A stretch of 64,000 bases of DNA from Hypomesus transpacificus (GCF_021917145.1 NC_061060.1:12068366-12132365); one strand, 5' to 3'; positions 23,055 to 36,498 are shown, counted from the first letter of the stretch. Notes: generated by a model not told the origin, from the letters alone. A program made the numbers and translations.

Positions 23055-24629
23055 TCAGGACTGAATGGGCATGGTGAGGACCATCTGAAGAGAGGGAAAT
23101 GAAAAATAAAAATGGTTTATGTAAAATATCAATTGACTACATGCATGATTAATGGAAAAATGATTCCATTGAATTAGGATGTACACACAAATTTTGTTTG
23201 GATGAACTTATAAATATACGATGTTTGTGCGTTTTATCGATTGATTGGGCAAAAGTGTACCTGAGTTTTGGAGGACTTCAAAGCGAACCGCGCTATAGTG
23301 GACAGAAAGATGAGAAGCCCAGACACACAGAGCGAGCACGTGAGCAGTAGTGCCTCCAAACCTTGAATTTGGGCCTGAGGATCAGACAGTAGAAGAGAAC
23401 TTGTCAAACATACAAACACATGTGCAAACACACACAGGGGTTGCTTTGTACGCAGCAACATTTTGGTTGGCCCCACCAAATCGCACCCCAAGGTTTTTGA
23501 AAAGGTTGGCAGCCCTGAAGATATATAATTTACCTCCTGGAATATCTGCCATGTGTTGTGTCCTCTACCATGCAGGAATGAGTTGGTAAGGGCAAGGAAG
23601 ACGCTTCTTTGGAATACGGATACCAGAATACCAATGAGGGTGACCACATACATGGCCAAACACACCGTCACCTGCAGAGATGAGAGATGTAATGCAGAGA
23701 GAGATAAGATAATAAGACAAGAATAACGGAGATAAGATGATTGGGAACACTGAAAATAAGCTACTTCAAGGTAATCTTATTATCATGATATTGGATACTT
23801 TACAGATCATTTAGGATGTAATGTATGTAGTTTGTGGTGAAACTAAAACTAATGGAAATGGTGATTGGCCCAGATAACTACATGTAAACTTACCGTTTTC
23901 TTTGAGGGATGCATCTCAGTGTAGATGGAGAGGATTCCACAAGTGATGAACTAGTAGAAAAACACATGACTCAATACAAATCTTTTTTGGCTTTCAAATA
24001 TTTAGCCCCAACAAGTTAGCCCTATTAACCTAACACGTGAGGTTTGTTTTGTCTTTTTTGTTACACCCTTACAAAACCTTTTCAAAAAAAGGTTTGGACA
24101 ACAAACACAGCCTCATCTGGATTACAAAACCATCACCACACTGGCCTATCACTGTTCCATGTGCTGTCCCTGGTGTACTCTACCAGGGCTCCCTCCCAGA
24201 AAGGGATGTAGATGGAGCTGGAGTTAAAGTTTTCTGCCTTCAACAGCCCAATACCCATTTGCAGCTCTGCACAGCCAAGTATCAGGATTGCAATCTGAAG
24301 TCAGTGAAATGGAAAGAAAAGACACAACATAATAGAGCATAATAAAGCCTTGTTGTAAAATAGATCAAGCTAGTCCCTCCCAACCCCCCCCCCCCCCCCC
24401 CCTCTTGTCCTCTTCTTACATAACGATTGCAAATGCCATTCAAAGAATCCAGTTCTATCATTAGAGATTATACACAAGTGACATAGCTGGTTCCTCTCAC
24501 CCCAAGACATTTAGGTTCTCCTCTGATGAAACGATGGAGGGGCTTGTTCCCCATCACGGTTTTGTTGACCTGTGTGGCCCCCTCTCCATCCCCCCGTGTT
24601 CCTGTGGCCTCTGCTGCTGTCACCTCCAT
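23055..24629 (-). CDS. MS4A-like four-transmembrane protein, 6 exons
   Basis: Coding exons on the minus strand: 24629-24501, 24294-24184, 23950-23894, 23671-23534, 23374-23261, 23084-23055; 579 nt, 192 aa, all in phase 0. The first exon ends FIRGEPKCLG, the segment just before TM1 in MS4A proteins. TM1 follows (AILILGCAELQMGIGLL), then IPFWEGAL leading into TM2 (FITCGILSIYTEMHPSKKT), TM3 (CLAMYVVTLIGILVSVF) and TM4 (LLLTCSLCVSGLLIFLS). Layout and exon pattern match the CD20-like MS4A family of small tetraspan proteins, many expressed in immune cells. The exact member cannot be named; the cytoplasmic tail is very short. A 5' UTR exon is likely upstream near 25 kb but was not defined. Confidence 0.82.
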
Positions 24630-26832
24630 GGTAAGACACAACACTACAAAAAGGCGAAATAGGTTGCCGTTTTTCTGCTATGAAGTCCGGGGTAGGGTCA
24701 CATCTAAACTGACACTTGTTGATAAGGCAAAATTATGCATTATTGATTACTATGTAATGACTTATTATTAAGCAGTCAATTACTACACTTATAGATTACA
24801 GATTTGTTATACCATGTTGAATAGATAATATTTTCTACATGAAGTAGTGTTGCAGATTCCAAAACAAGAAACATAAGTTAGCTGTTATGAAAGCAACAAA
24901 AAGTACCAGAATACCAGAGCTGCTTTAGTTCACAACAATTAAATGTTAGCTAGGAAAGCAGTAGAGAAAAGTAATTAAGCGCAAACGGCGAACCCACCCT
25001 TTTTCCAAAGTTCTGCAGAGAAAAATATGTGCGCGAGAAACCAAGGGGAAGGGATGAATTTCGGAGGGGGTGGGGAAAAACGTTGGAGAGGGAGCAAGAC
25101 CTTTCGAGTGCAATTTGAGATTTGTGAGGTCCGAAAGAAATGTGGGCGGGTTTATGTTGACTGGGAGGAAGTGAGGAAACTTCTGAGAATGCGTCTGTGT
25201 GGGCTAACAACACGCCTCCTCTCAGAGGAAAAAAGGGGAAAGAAAGAATGTGTTTGTGTGTGATAAAGAGAAGGACTACAATCGCGGCAGAGGAACAGCT
25301 GCAAGCTCAACCAAACAGACAAGAAAGGATTCAAACATCGCTTCTCTTGAATCTTTATTGTAGCACTGAAAGTGTGGATCATTTCAATAAGTTGTTTATT
25401 GTGAAGTAATTATCTTTTAAGAAATAAGAAAATCACAAACATTTCCTTTTTGTGGTGTACGTATGTGGACATAATTGTCACTATGGCTTGCTGTGTCTGC
25501 CAAAATGCATGTGGTTGTAAAACAACGAATGGTGTGTATATGTAAACATTACATTCCTATTTTATGATGTCACATACACATTCAACAAACCTCACAGTGA
25601 GAGGTAGAATGCGATCAACTAAACAAAAAAACAAGTGACAAACTGCACAAAACATCAGAAAATAAAAACATTAGTACAAAGCTGATACAACAGTTCGACG
25701 ACACATTCCTCTCCGGGTGCACATATCCTAATGCTCCTTTGTTTTAAATAAACAATGGAAAATCATTTGAATCCTGCAACACCACTCTTCAGTTTTTGCC
25801 TGCTCAACACTTGGGGTCATTGGGGTTGAAAAGCCATGTGGAGCAGGCTCTCAGTTTCACCCAGTTCCATCTCCCACACCCTGACACCGGACCCCAAATG
25901 CCAGATCTCAGATGCTGGTCCCAAGATGACATCTCACTCCGGGGTCAGACTGGGCTCTGGTATGTGAATAAGGTCCACTCTTACACTGAACCTTTCCATC
26001 TAGAAACACACACAAGCACCACTAGTACGATGTTCATTCACATGGTGAAATCATAGCCCTTTTTTTTTCAAATGGTGGAGTTGGAGGTGGGGGGCTGTAA
26101 TGGTGTTAACTTAGGCATGAACTTTCCACTGTAATTGCCATCCGCCTGCCAGACAAGACCAAAATGGCAAGATATTAATGTTTCTGGACAGCCTTATCCA
26201 CCTGTTCCACCCTCTACCCCTAACCCCTCTGAAATCATCTTCGGTCCTCTCTTCTAGAGTGTAACCTTTATGGCCCTCTGACATATTGTAAGTGTAAGAT
26301 AATTCCTCACTGCACCTCTCCACCCCGGCCAAGCTGTGCCTTGTGCTGATGGTAACAAACTTTCTACTGTGATACAAACTCTTCGGCTTGATTTATACCT
26401 CTACAATACCTGATCTACATATTCAGCACAATAAATCACCTAACCACTCATAGAATTTTTAACAACCTACTTTTAATATCGTCCTGACAGAACCACTTCC
26501 CATTCATTTATCTTTGACGATCATTTAAAAGTTGCAGAACAAATCATTTTCATTCCAGTGATGATGGTCCCTGAGTTTCTGTGAGAAATCTCTGCCGGGC
26601 CCAGATATTAATCTGCTTGGGTGCCACAAGACTCCCAGCCCCCAACCCACCCACGCCATGATCAAATCTAACCCTAACCCTATTATTCCATTTACATTAA
26701 TCAGACAAAACAATCGCGACAAATGTCTACAAAAATGGACTGTACGTATTACAAAACCACAACACAAATCTCCCTGATTTCAAAGATTCAACATTGAAAA
26801 AGCTTTCTCGTCACTCTTCTTGTAGGTGACAC
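24630..26832. other. Intergenic between MS4A-like gene and carns1
   Basis: No coding region recognised. The sequence is AT-rich, with a tgtttgtgtgtgataaag stretch near 25250. Minus-strand promoter or 5' UTR sequence of the MS4A-like gene may lie at 24950-25300, but nothing decisive is visible. Confidence 0.4.
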
Positions 26833-27581
26833 TCGGGCTGCAACAACGAATCGATTAAATCGATAAAAATCGATAATTAAAAGCGTTGGCAACGAATTTC
26901 ATTATCGATTCGTTGTGTTGCGTGATTATTACACCACTAAATAAGTCGCTGAGATGTTTGAGTTTTAAAACAAAAAGTTTAGTTGAGCGGAGGTAACGTT
27001 GTTGAGTAACGTTGTTCTGAAACACATGGCAGAGAAATCAGAATGACCTAAGTCATTCAAGGTGTGGGACTATTTCACACTGAATACATCGTAAAGGTGT
27101 GTTCATTTACCGAGGTGAAGTTAGTTTCATATTCGACATTCGTCTCACATTCGGAAGACGCTACTTTGCAGCGTTGCGTTAGGGACCGGGTGAAAACTAC
27201 CATTTTGGAAAAAAAAATATGAATATAAAACCTCAAACAGACACCAGAGTATCTTAATAATGTCTGGTATACGTCCACAGACTTTACTTTTTCAATTAAG
27301 TTTCAAATAAAATGATAGAAAATCACAAATCTTTGAAAATAGCTTAATCCTCGCAAATCCCCCAAAAATTCAATTTCTTAAAATAAAATCTTACATATAC
27401 ACCATATTATTGACCATACCTTTCAATTTTCAAAAATGTTTTAAACAAAACTCAAATAAATTGCTATAAATTGTTTGGAAATTATAGCTTCTTTTTTTAA
27501 ATTTTATCCGATTCCTCTATTAATCGAAAAAAGAATCGACAGATTAATCGATTACAAAAATAATCGTTAGTTGCAGCACTA
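26833..27581. mobile_element. hAT-like MITE next to the carns1 3' end
   Basis: Ends are inverted: GGGCTGCAAC at the left and gttgcagcacta at the right, with subterminal aatcgattaaatcgat and attaatcgattac blocks. This pattern belongs to a common fish hAT MITE. The segment at about 27100-27240 is shared, inverted, with 9376-9560. No clean 8-bp TSD was found, so the borders are approximate. It ends about 48 bp past the carns1 stop codon, so it may supply the mRNA 3' end. Confidence 0.65.
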
Positions 27582-27628
27582 CACTCTTCCTTTCGCTAGC
27601 ATGGCTTCCACCTCCGTTCGCCCTCTCC

Positions 27629-30600
27629 TTAGTTGAACTGGGAGAGGAAGTAGGCCAGGTCGTAGTGGGGGGGGCAGTGGAGCCCCAGTCCCTGGCACAG
27701 GGACAGCAGACGTTGGCGAGCGTGGGCGGCGCTGTGGTCATCTCTCACCCCGACATTACAGAACGGCTCCTCGTACTCGCCGGAGATCAGCTCGTCGTCG
27801 GCCGCAAACTCGTTGAGGCACAGCGCCCCCTCCTGGTGGAGCCGGCGCAGGCGCTCGGGGCTGGCCGTGCCTCTTAGCGCCTGGAGGTGCTGGGACACCA
27901 CGCACATCACCCCGGCGTAGTGGCCCCGAGCCGGGAGCCCCGTGGCCGAGGGGAGCCTGGGGCGCAGGCCGCAGGCCACCATGAAGGAGGCGAGGAGGAT
28001 GTCAACGGCGTACAGCTGCCGTATCCAGTCGCGGAGGTAGAAGCCCCCCATGCGGGCGTTGATCTCGATGAGGCGCGGGCCGCGCTCCGTCATCTTCAGC
28101 TCCACGTTGTAGACCCCGTCGCGCAGGCCGCAGCCCAGGCAGGCGTGGTGCGCCGCGCGGATCAGCTGCGCGCACTTGTCCGGGGCCAGGCCCGAGGGCA
28201 TCTGGGCGGCCGTTTCAGTGAAGAGGGGCGCCCGGGTGGGGCCGTTGTCGGACACGAAGGCCCCCTCCAGGCAGCCGTTGAACAGGAGCACGTCCACGTC
28301 GTGCTCCGTGCCTCCCACGTACTCCATCAGGGTCATGGCGTTGCCCCAGCCCAGCCCGATGCCGGGATAGTCCGTCTCCTCCCGCAGGTCCCCGGCGATG
28401 CGCTCAAAGTGAGCCAGGCTCTCCGCCAGGGAGTTTACCTTCCTTACGCCCACCGCCCCGGCTCCGTACTCCAACTTCAGCACGGCGGGGAACCTGACCG
28501 CCCCCGGTCCTGGCTCGGCCTCCCCAGGTCGGGTGGTCCCTCCCTGGGCGGCCTTCTCCAGATCCAAGACGCTTTCCACGTGAGCACAGGGCACGGCGTA
28601 GGAGCTGGGGGAAGGAGAGAAAAGCAGAGGGGATTGCCCGAGAGAAACGGAGTGGGACTGCGTGGAGGCGGCGGGGGGGCAGGATGAGCGGAAGAGAGGG
28701 TGAGCGTTGTCGGGTTTGTCCAGAAAGAGGTCGCCCCTGTCGAAGTCGGCCATGGCTCTCATGCTGTTCCCCTCCATGTTGACCATGTCGTGGAGCGCTC
28801 TGCGTCCTCGCTCTCTCTCCCTTGTCTCCAGACCATCCGCTTGGCCGGACAGCAGCTCATCCGGGGCTGGATGGACCCCCTTGGACTTCACCAGACCCAT
28901 CAGGTGCTGGTGGGTGAGGCTCTTCTCCTTGGCGATGCGGACGGCCTCGGGGGTTGGGCCTCGGAGGCCGAGCCTTTCGCAGACCAGCGCCGTCAGGACC
29001 ACGCAGTCGTCCCAGAAACACACACAACCATCGGGGTGCAGCCCAGAGGACGTTAGCCAATCACAGATGCGGGTGCAGTTCTGGTCGTCCCGACGATGGT
29101 CTGGGAGGTCCGGCAGGATGAGGAAGTGATCGACCAATTGGGAGGCAAAATGGGTGGGGTCGTTGTCAACTAACAGGATCTAATTGGTTAAGAGAGAGCA
29201 AGTGAGAAAGAGGGTTAGTTAGACATAAATCACCTTCTAAAATCACTTCTAACGGCTCAGTTGATTGTTTTTACTGCGAGGATGAGTAAGCTTGTCTGGT
29301 ACACATAACAGCACTTGCTATTGATGAAGAAAATTATGTCACCCTGCTGAAATGATGGAGATGGGTTACACTTATGGAACTATCTAATTGAAAAGTGAAT
29401 GTCTCAGTTATTCCTTATATTATACTCTAAGTTGTATTATGGGAAATTTGATTCTAAGCTGTGACTGAGTAAAAACAATAGAAGTGTGAGACATTGGTTT
29501 TAGCAAAGGAGGACGGGGAAGTACCACTCAAAGGAATGCAGAGGCCTAGCCGTAAATTAGAAAGTACATTTATGGCCGAGCTTCAGGAACTCTTGCAAAT
29601 CAAGTCTGAAGCTGTCACCCAGGTCAGGCCTAGGTCTGTGTCTAGGGGTTTCCTATGTTTATAAAGCACGAGCATCCCATACCAACTAGAAGAAAGTCTA
29701 AGATGTGTGTGCATCCAACACAAGCCTGGACATGGTCAGATTTATTTAAGGACAGAGATGCCAACGTGACCCAGATTCTGTAATCAGAAACCCTAGTATA
29801 GGGGCCAATTGGGTGACAAAGCATAGAAATGGTCATCAACAGAAAGGAACCAATAATGTGAGGATGCATAATGTATCTGTGACCAACTGTATTGTACCAA
29901 TAGCAAAAAATGACACAAATAATAGGCAGAAAATACAGTATAAAAGGGACTGTCCGGAGAGAAACGGACAGTCTGCTCTTCGGAGCTCACTGACTTTTTT
30001 ACCCTGTGTTGGAATAAACCTTTGCATCAGACTCTGAGTTCCAGTGCGTCTGTTTTGGACTTAGTTTATTTTTCACTTGTTGGGACTTAGCCTGATTTTT
30101 GACTGGTTTGGAATTAGAATAATTTTCAACGTTTGGACTTAGTTTATTTTTCACTTGTCAACACTTAGAATCATTTTTAACCTTTGGACTTTGTTTATTT
30201 TTGACTTGTACGGATTTTCTTCACTTCGAGACTCTGATTTATTTTCACTATACACGGGAACTATCCACGACACTATCCTACGCCATGCACCCATTTAGTG
30301 GTTTTGAATGGACAGCTCCATCACCTTGAGTTTGTAGCGCTGGGCTTGCTCCCAGATGAACTTCTTACTGTGGGCTCCGGCCCCCACCACCAGCACTGTC
30401 CTGCCCTGCATCAGGTACACGTGGGAGCGGGTAAAGGGGGTGAGGAGGAGGGTGCCCTGGCACCCCTCTGTCCCTCTGCCGCACCCCTCCAGCTCTGGGA
30501 AGGAGGACTGGAGGCAGAGGGTGGGGTGGAGGCCCAGAACCACCGGCTTCAGGAAAGGGCCGTTAACGGTGAATAGAATGTCCACTCCTGTACCAATGAC

Positions 30601-33600
30601 ACATACACAAAAAGGTAGCAAATATAAATATATCTTATAATAATTATAATAATGTTAAAATATATAACGCCTTTCCAGAGCTCAAGGACGCTTTACAATA
30701 GCAATACAGGGACAAATAAACAATCATGGACAAACAAAAAATGTGAAAAGCAATGAGCAATCAAACACAGAAAAATGTTATACACAATACAGATAGTCAG
30801 TGAGAAAAATGCATAACAACCGATTAGGACAGACAACATTGAGAAAACAGACACGTTTTTGATTGAGATTTGAAGTCGGAGATGGATGTCATGCTGCGAA
30901 GAGTCAGAGGGTGTGAGTTATATATTTAGATGTAACATGTCTTAAAGTACTGTCACCAGTATGCATGTAAAACAGCATACACTAACAGCACACAGTAAAA
31001 CAACCAAAAACACATTACCTATCATGTCGGTCTGAGCCCCTGTCCCACCGCGACACTGTTGGGACATGCCCGATTCAGTTTCCATCACGACTCGGAGGCA
31101 AGCCAGGGCGCTGTCGGTTGCTATGCGACGGAGAGAAACGGCCAGGCCGGGGTCGGTAAAACCGAACTCCAAAAGGGTGGTCTCCAGAGACTGAGACAGG
31201 GAGTGACCGTGAGAAAGAGGGGCGCCGGACGCACCCACTTTGCACACCAACTGAGAGAGAGAGATAGAGAGCGATAGAGAGAGATAGAGAGAGTTAGAGA
31301 GAGAGCGAGAGAGAGAAAGAGAGAGAAATGGACACAGATCTTCAGGGACACATTGTTATTCCAGGCGTGTGTGCTGTCCTGATCTCCTTCGTCTTTTGAC
31401 CTGCTCTCCTACTTCCTCATGTCACTCCTCCCACCACCTCCCTTCACTCTTTGCTTTCCGCTAGACCTCCTCCTCTCCCTCTATCTCACCTTGTAGAGGA
31501 GAGGTACGTCCTGAGGAGACCGAGTGACGATGGCACACAGTCTGAAGACCAGGTCAGGGACCTGGGGACTGCAGTCTGACACACAGAGACAACAACAACC
31601 TCACCATGACCACTCAAACTAGGTTTGGAGCTGAACACCCTTCATTCATAAAGCCCCCCCCCACACACACACACACACACACTTCCATATAGATGTAGCT
31701 TTGGGGTTCTAGAACACGCACGGTAAACATAAACATGCATAAAAACCTTGACACCCAACCCCCCCCCCCCCCCCCCCCCCCCCCCACAACCTCCGCATCC
31801 CCCGTCCTTGCTAAATCCCTTACCGGTGTACTGCTCCCAGGTGCGGCCCTCAACTCGAAACCCAGGCTTCAGGGGGGGGATGCAGGCCTCCAGCAGCACA
31901 GCCTCTCCAGGGAGCAGCTGGGGTAGCAGCTGGCCAACACGGGCAAGTACTTCCTCCCTGGAGCTCCTAGACAGGAAGACAGGGGGTGCAGCCGAACCTT
32001 CTGCATCACAGGCAAATCTGCCTCCGCTACATCGGAGGACCACCTGATAATACCACGTCGGATGAGATGGTTAAGCGTTAGCACGCTAAAACAACTACTG
32101 TATGTTGGCCTGCCTGATTGAGGTACCCCCCGTGTGTGCTGTTGTGGGTTTGATAAAATGATGGAACGTTTCCCGTAAGTTTTGTCTGTCGCTATATAGG
32201 CACACAAGTCCTCTATGGATCGATAACACTTAAGCCGAAGCCCAAACAGGCTGGACACACAATACGTACCCTGTCTGACTGCATGAAACCGTCAGAATCC
32301 AGGAAGGACTCCACCTTGTTCCTGACAGAGTTCACCTCTTCCACTCCCATTTCCAGGTGTACCACCTCCACCCCTCCCGTTCTGCCCTCCTCTATGCCCA
32401 TCTGCCCAGGGGGCATCAGGAGGGCCAGGGTAGGTGGGCACATGATGTTGGCTTTCTGCAGCAGAACCCTGGTAACCAGGACATCTCTCCAGCACCTCCC
32501 CAGGGTTCCCGAACCTCCAGCCGGGCAGTCCGTTTCCCGGGTCATATCCTCCTCCGCCCATGGGTCACATGACAGGAAGTATGTGACCTTGCGCGGAGGG
32601 TTGAAGTTAGAGAGGAAGGTGCGTCCCCCGAGGTCAAAGGTGACAGCCTTGTGGACCAGGAGGGAGGAGGATGCACGGGAGAGCCAGGAGGGAGACAGAC
32701 ACAGCAGGGCGTCTCCTGGGGGAGCGAAGAGGGAGGGAGGGAGGCAGGGAGGGAGGGAGAAGGTAGGATCCATGATAGATAGGCTTCAGGTCACTTAAAA
32801 TGTATCATAATATTGAAAGGATGGGACTGGGGGTGGAAGCAGTTAAGGCATTCAAAACTGTGAAAACACATTTCACAAACCTTGACTTATAAGATAAATC
32901 CCTGTAAATTATAAATAAATACCCTGTAGCCTCCAAATGATTAGCAAATGTTTCTAGCACTGGTATCCACAAATACTAGCACTGGTATCCTATAGTGTTA
33001 CCCCCCAGCAAATCATTTAATAACACCACTTACTGAACTAGCAGGAGAGGAAAAAAACTGCACTGTTCTTACTAGATGTGATGTACACACGTATATAGTA
33101 AATATGAGGACAAACAGGAGAAAACGTTAATTGCGAGGGAGTTCTACCTACTACTGAACTCAAAAGTTTTCAACTGTTATTGGTCATTACACAAGAGGTT
33201 TGAAAGAGCAGATATTTTTGTATAAATAGAAAGGAGGGGGTCAGGGACATTCTCATTTAAATGTCAACATTCAGTGACTATCAGCTTTCCATCAAACACG
33301 ATTTGTCTATAGGTCAGGATTAGGTAGGCCTACAGACACGATTCTCTACTGTACGATGATGGTGTTGTGGAGGCAACTTCAGATATAGTGCTGGGGTCGC
33401 CCTTGGCAGTGATGGTTCCTCATGCAGTAAGCGCTTGTCTGTTACGCACCAAAACTCAACACCTGTCACCCACTAGGGCTACAAAGTATGACCTGATTTT
33501 GTTGACTAAAAGTTCTATTGATTAGTGAATAATTTAAGTACACAGGAAATCCCAATTTCCTCCACTGTGTTAAGGTTAGTGATAGTACAGATCTACTAAA

Positions 33601-36498
33601 TCGACTATTGATTACAGACTTCACACAGCCTAATTTGGGTTGGGGTTTTGATTCGAAGATGAAAATATACGTTTCACTGACGGGTAGAAGGCACCAGGCA
33701 ATGACAGGCTTACAAAACCAGAGGGACTTCCAAAGAACTTCTTGAACTGAGAACTTTATAAAACTTCCTGTTTGTGTCATGTATGCCTCATATTGTCCGT
33801 GTCCGTATTTTGGTCGTTTTTTTCCCCCAACTACAAGAGCACCTGTTGTGGTTTTTAACTGCTAATGATCTCCTTCACATATCAGGTTTTCTGTATGTAA
33901 AGTTGGTGGGGGTTTGTTACCTGGACTTCTTTGTCCAGCCTCCAGCAGCAGAGACAGGTAGGGGAGGGGGGAGCCCAGAACACAAACACACAGCTCAGAG
34001 TGACTCACACCTGGGGGGAGAAAATCATTCATTAAACATATCATTATTGAAATGTGTTTTGGGGGGTATTGGGGTTCATTTTCGTTTCATGTGAGTCTTT
34101 CATGGGTATATGTTTTATAATGTTTGTGAACCCCTAATCGAAGACAAATTTATATTGTTGTGTGGTAAAACATTTGAATATGAATTTGGAATTCAAACCT
34201 GGGACCTGATGATCTGCAGTCAAATTATGAATGAATGCTCTACCACTGAGTAATGTATTCCTTAATGATATGATGAAATGCTTGCTTTTACATTTCATTA
34301 ACAGTGATGCAACCAGCACGAGTAATAAAAACAAACAGACTTTATTTTTCTATGTTAACACAAAAGTTGATTTTGACTGAATAGTGCTCCCTTGACTTGT
34401 GTAGTCACTTCAGGAAAATACAACCTTAAGCATAACTATTTATTCCTCAAAAATGTCTGCAGAACGGGGCCTTACCCTGTGGCAAGTCTAATGTTCCGGG
34501 CAGGTCAATCTCCTTCAGAGCCTTCTGCAGAGTTTGGAACAGTGCCCCCTCAGGGCTGGAGGAACATGCTGCCCTAGGACCTCTGGCGCTCCCACAACCC
34601 TGGAGGGAAGAAGGGAGGCAGGGCCTGGGAACCGTGCTGCTGGGGAGAGAGCTGAGAGAGAGCTGGAGGGGACAGAGAGAGGAAGGGAAAGGGGAGGGTT
34701 TGCAGAGTGGATTAGCAATAGGCAGTAATGTGGGGAGAGGGCACGACCCCAAAAGTACAGTGGAGAGGATAAGCATTAGACATCACAAAAAAAATAAAAT
34801 AAATGAACATCATTAAACTAACTATATCTTGTTGTGGTGCTGGGTGTGGCTGTAACATGAATGCTCAGGAACATCTGCTCACCAGAGCTTGCCCTTTGCA
34901 AATGAACATACAGTGTGACATCACACAAGGCCACACGTAGTGCCGGTCCTTCCTATAGGCGACATAGGCAGCCGCCTAGGGTGACATGAAGAGGGGGGCG
35001 GCAATTTCCCAAGTGCATCCATTTAAATGAACCTTCCCGCTGTCCTTGAGTTTCAAACGCACTACCAGCAGAGGGCACCAACCGCGGCACGTCAGGTGTA
35101 GGTAAACCTTGCCTAGGGCGCCAAATGTGCTGGGACTGGCACTGGCACATGCATTATTATTATTATTTACAACGCATCGCAACATGAACATGCATTAACA
35201 TGCAGATCTATACGTGGCTTTGAGGATCAAACATGTACTACTGTCAGTGCTCTGCCACAGTAGTGCACCTTAGTAGATCCACTTACATAAAGTCATCATG
35301 CCTATTAACTTCAGATCTGGGTTAGATAATGATTGACTTCCTTTAATAGCTACGCTGGCTCGAAGATTACTCACTAGGAGCAAACTGAAGGTGTGTGGGT
35401 GTGTGTTTGTGTACACTTGTCTGTTTTCGTTTCTGCTGATGACGTGATGGGATACAATACCTATTCCATTCTGTGTCCCTCACTTTGCCTCACCTTTCTA
35501 TTGGCCCAACACTAGAAGTGTTTATATACTTCTGTGGACATTCCTGTCCTACTGTAACCAACCCACACCTGGGAGGTCAGCCAACGACTTTGGGGTCACA
35601 GTCATTTGAGACTCAAACCTGTGACCTTCTACAGCAGAGGTCAAGCATCTACTATCGGGGCAAGGACAAATTCCTTACAGTTACAAACAAATATTTGGAT
35701 CTTATTCAAGTTTTGACATGTAAAAAAAAATAAAAAATTCAAACTGCCTCGACTTCGAGATCCAAACCACAATATTTGCTACAATGCCACTATGACGTGT
35801 CTTGAAAAAGACCTGTCCAGACAAGAAAACGATTCCCAAGATATGTTAAGTTATAAATACACACTGGCAAAAGCTATTACCCCTCCTGCTCTCTGTCGCA
35901 TTCGCACACACACTCTCAGATTTACTTACACTATAACCTTCGTAAATCAGATGTGAGGCTATTTTTAACACTAACTCACTCTCTCACTGACACAAAAGAA
36001 CATGTGGACAGACAAAACACAAATGTAACTTCCCTATTACGACAGTGAAATTGCAGAGGATTCGCTCTGTGACACCTCGTAACCTAACAAACAGCTCCAG
36101 GTGAACTTGACTCTCTGGATATACATTTCTGTTCATTTCTTAGGCCCCCCCTGACCTGCCTTGTCAATCTCCGACTGACTTTCTCTGACAGACTCCACTG
36201 CCATTTATCTATTTAACAGTAAACATGACCACCTCTGACTTTTTTTTACATACTAACATTTTACACATTTAATATTTACTAATCCATCCAGCTTTAAATG
36301 TAATCTTTTATCAAAATCTTTATCAACTTTTGGCAAAGTAGGCTATCAATGAAAGCAACTCTGCATTTAGCAGGCACATTTACCTACAAAGTACTATATT
36401 AATATACCACCAACAATTATGTACAGTTGTAATATTTTACATGCCCATCATTAACATGCAAACTTATAATAGAAAGTGTCCAACACTGAACTCACCAT
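27629..36498 (-). CDS. carns1: Carnosine synthase 1 (ATP-grasp), 9 coding exons
   Basis: ATP-dependent ligase joining beta-alanine (or GABA) to histidine to make carnosine or homocarnosine, chiefly in muscle and brain; cytosolic. Exons: 36498-36496 (ATG only), 34599-34476, 34010-33921, 32715-32270, 32043-31824, 31575-31490, 31250-31019, 30587-30325, 29179-27629; 3015 nt, 1004 aa. Landmarks: CVLGSPLPYLSLLLEAG, ALLCLSPSWL, VLVVGAGAHSKKFIWE before the ATP-grasp part, then LKLEYGAGAVGVR, MEYVGGTEHDVD, NVELK, and EINARMGGFYLRDW with metal/ATP-binding Glu and Asn. The C-terminus AYFLSQF parallels human AHFLSHF. The last exon contains a Ser/Pro/Arg-rich insert of roughly 90 residues before SYAVPCAHVES that mammals lack. 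The ATG-only first exon is inferred from frame and splice signals; everything from 34599 onward is firm. Confidence 0.92.
29180..30324. repeat. LTR-like sequence and tandem repeat in carns1 intron
   Basis: About 29460-30050 looks like an LTR on the plus strand: a tataaaaggg box near 29939, a palindromic ctgtccggagagaaacggacag just after it, and gaataaacct at about 30012 as poly(A) signal. It is followed at about 30050-30250 by six or seven imperfect units of about 28 bp (ttggacttagtttatttttc type). No TSD or second LTR was found. Confidence 0.5.
30640..30915. repeat. Interspersed repeat in carns1 intron
   Basis: Contains cgcctttccagagctcaagg followed by acgctttacaatagcaata and, further on, gaagtcggagatggatgtcatg; I recognise this as a fish interspersed repeat by its typical wording. 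No ends or TSD defined. Confidence 0.5.
31253..31330. repeat. GAGA-type simple repeat
   Basis: Run of gagagagatagagagcgatag-like units directly beside the carns1 exon at 31250; on the coding strand it forms the polypyrimidine tract of that exon's acceptor. Nearby simple repeats in the same gene are (AC)n at about 31662-31681 and a 27-base C run at 31759-31785. Confidence 0.8.
34938..35144. mobile_element. hAT MITE in carns1 intron 1
   Basis: Ends TAGTGCCGGTCC and, reading in from the right, CAGTGCCAGTCC. The interior includes gcctagggcgccaaatgtgc, gcatccatttaaatg and cagagggcacca. It is the same family, inverted, as 56825-57071 in the arsi intron. The TSD is not clear here. Confidence 0.7.

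Noticed and set aside
27887-28687. 266-codon plus-strand open frame
   Set aside because: Antisense of the GC-rich carns1 terminal exon; the protein is Ala/Val/Gln/Gly low-complexity with no domain.
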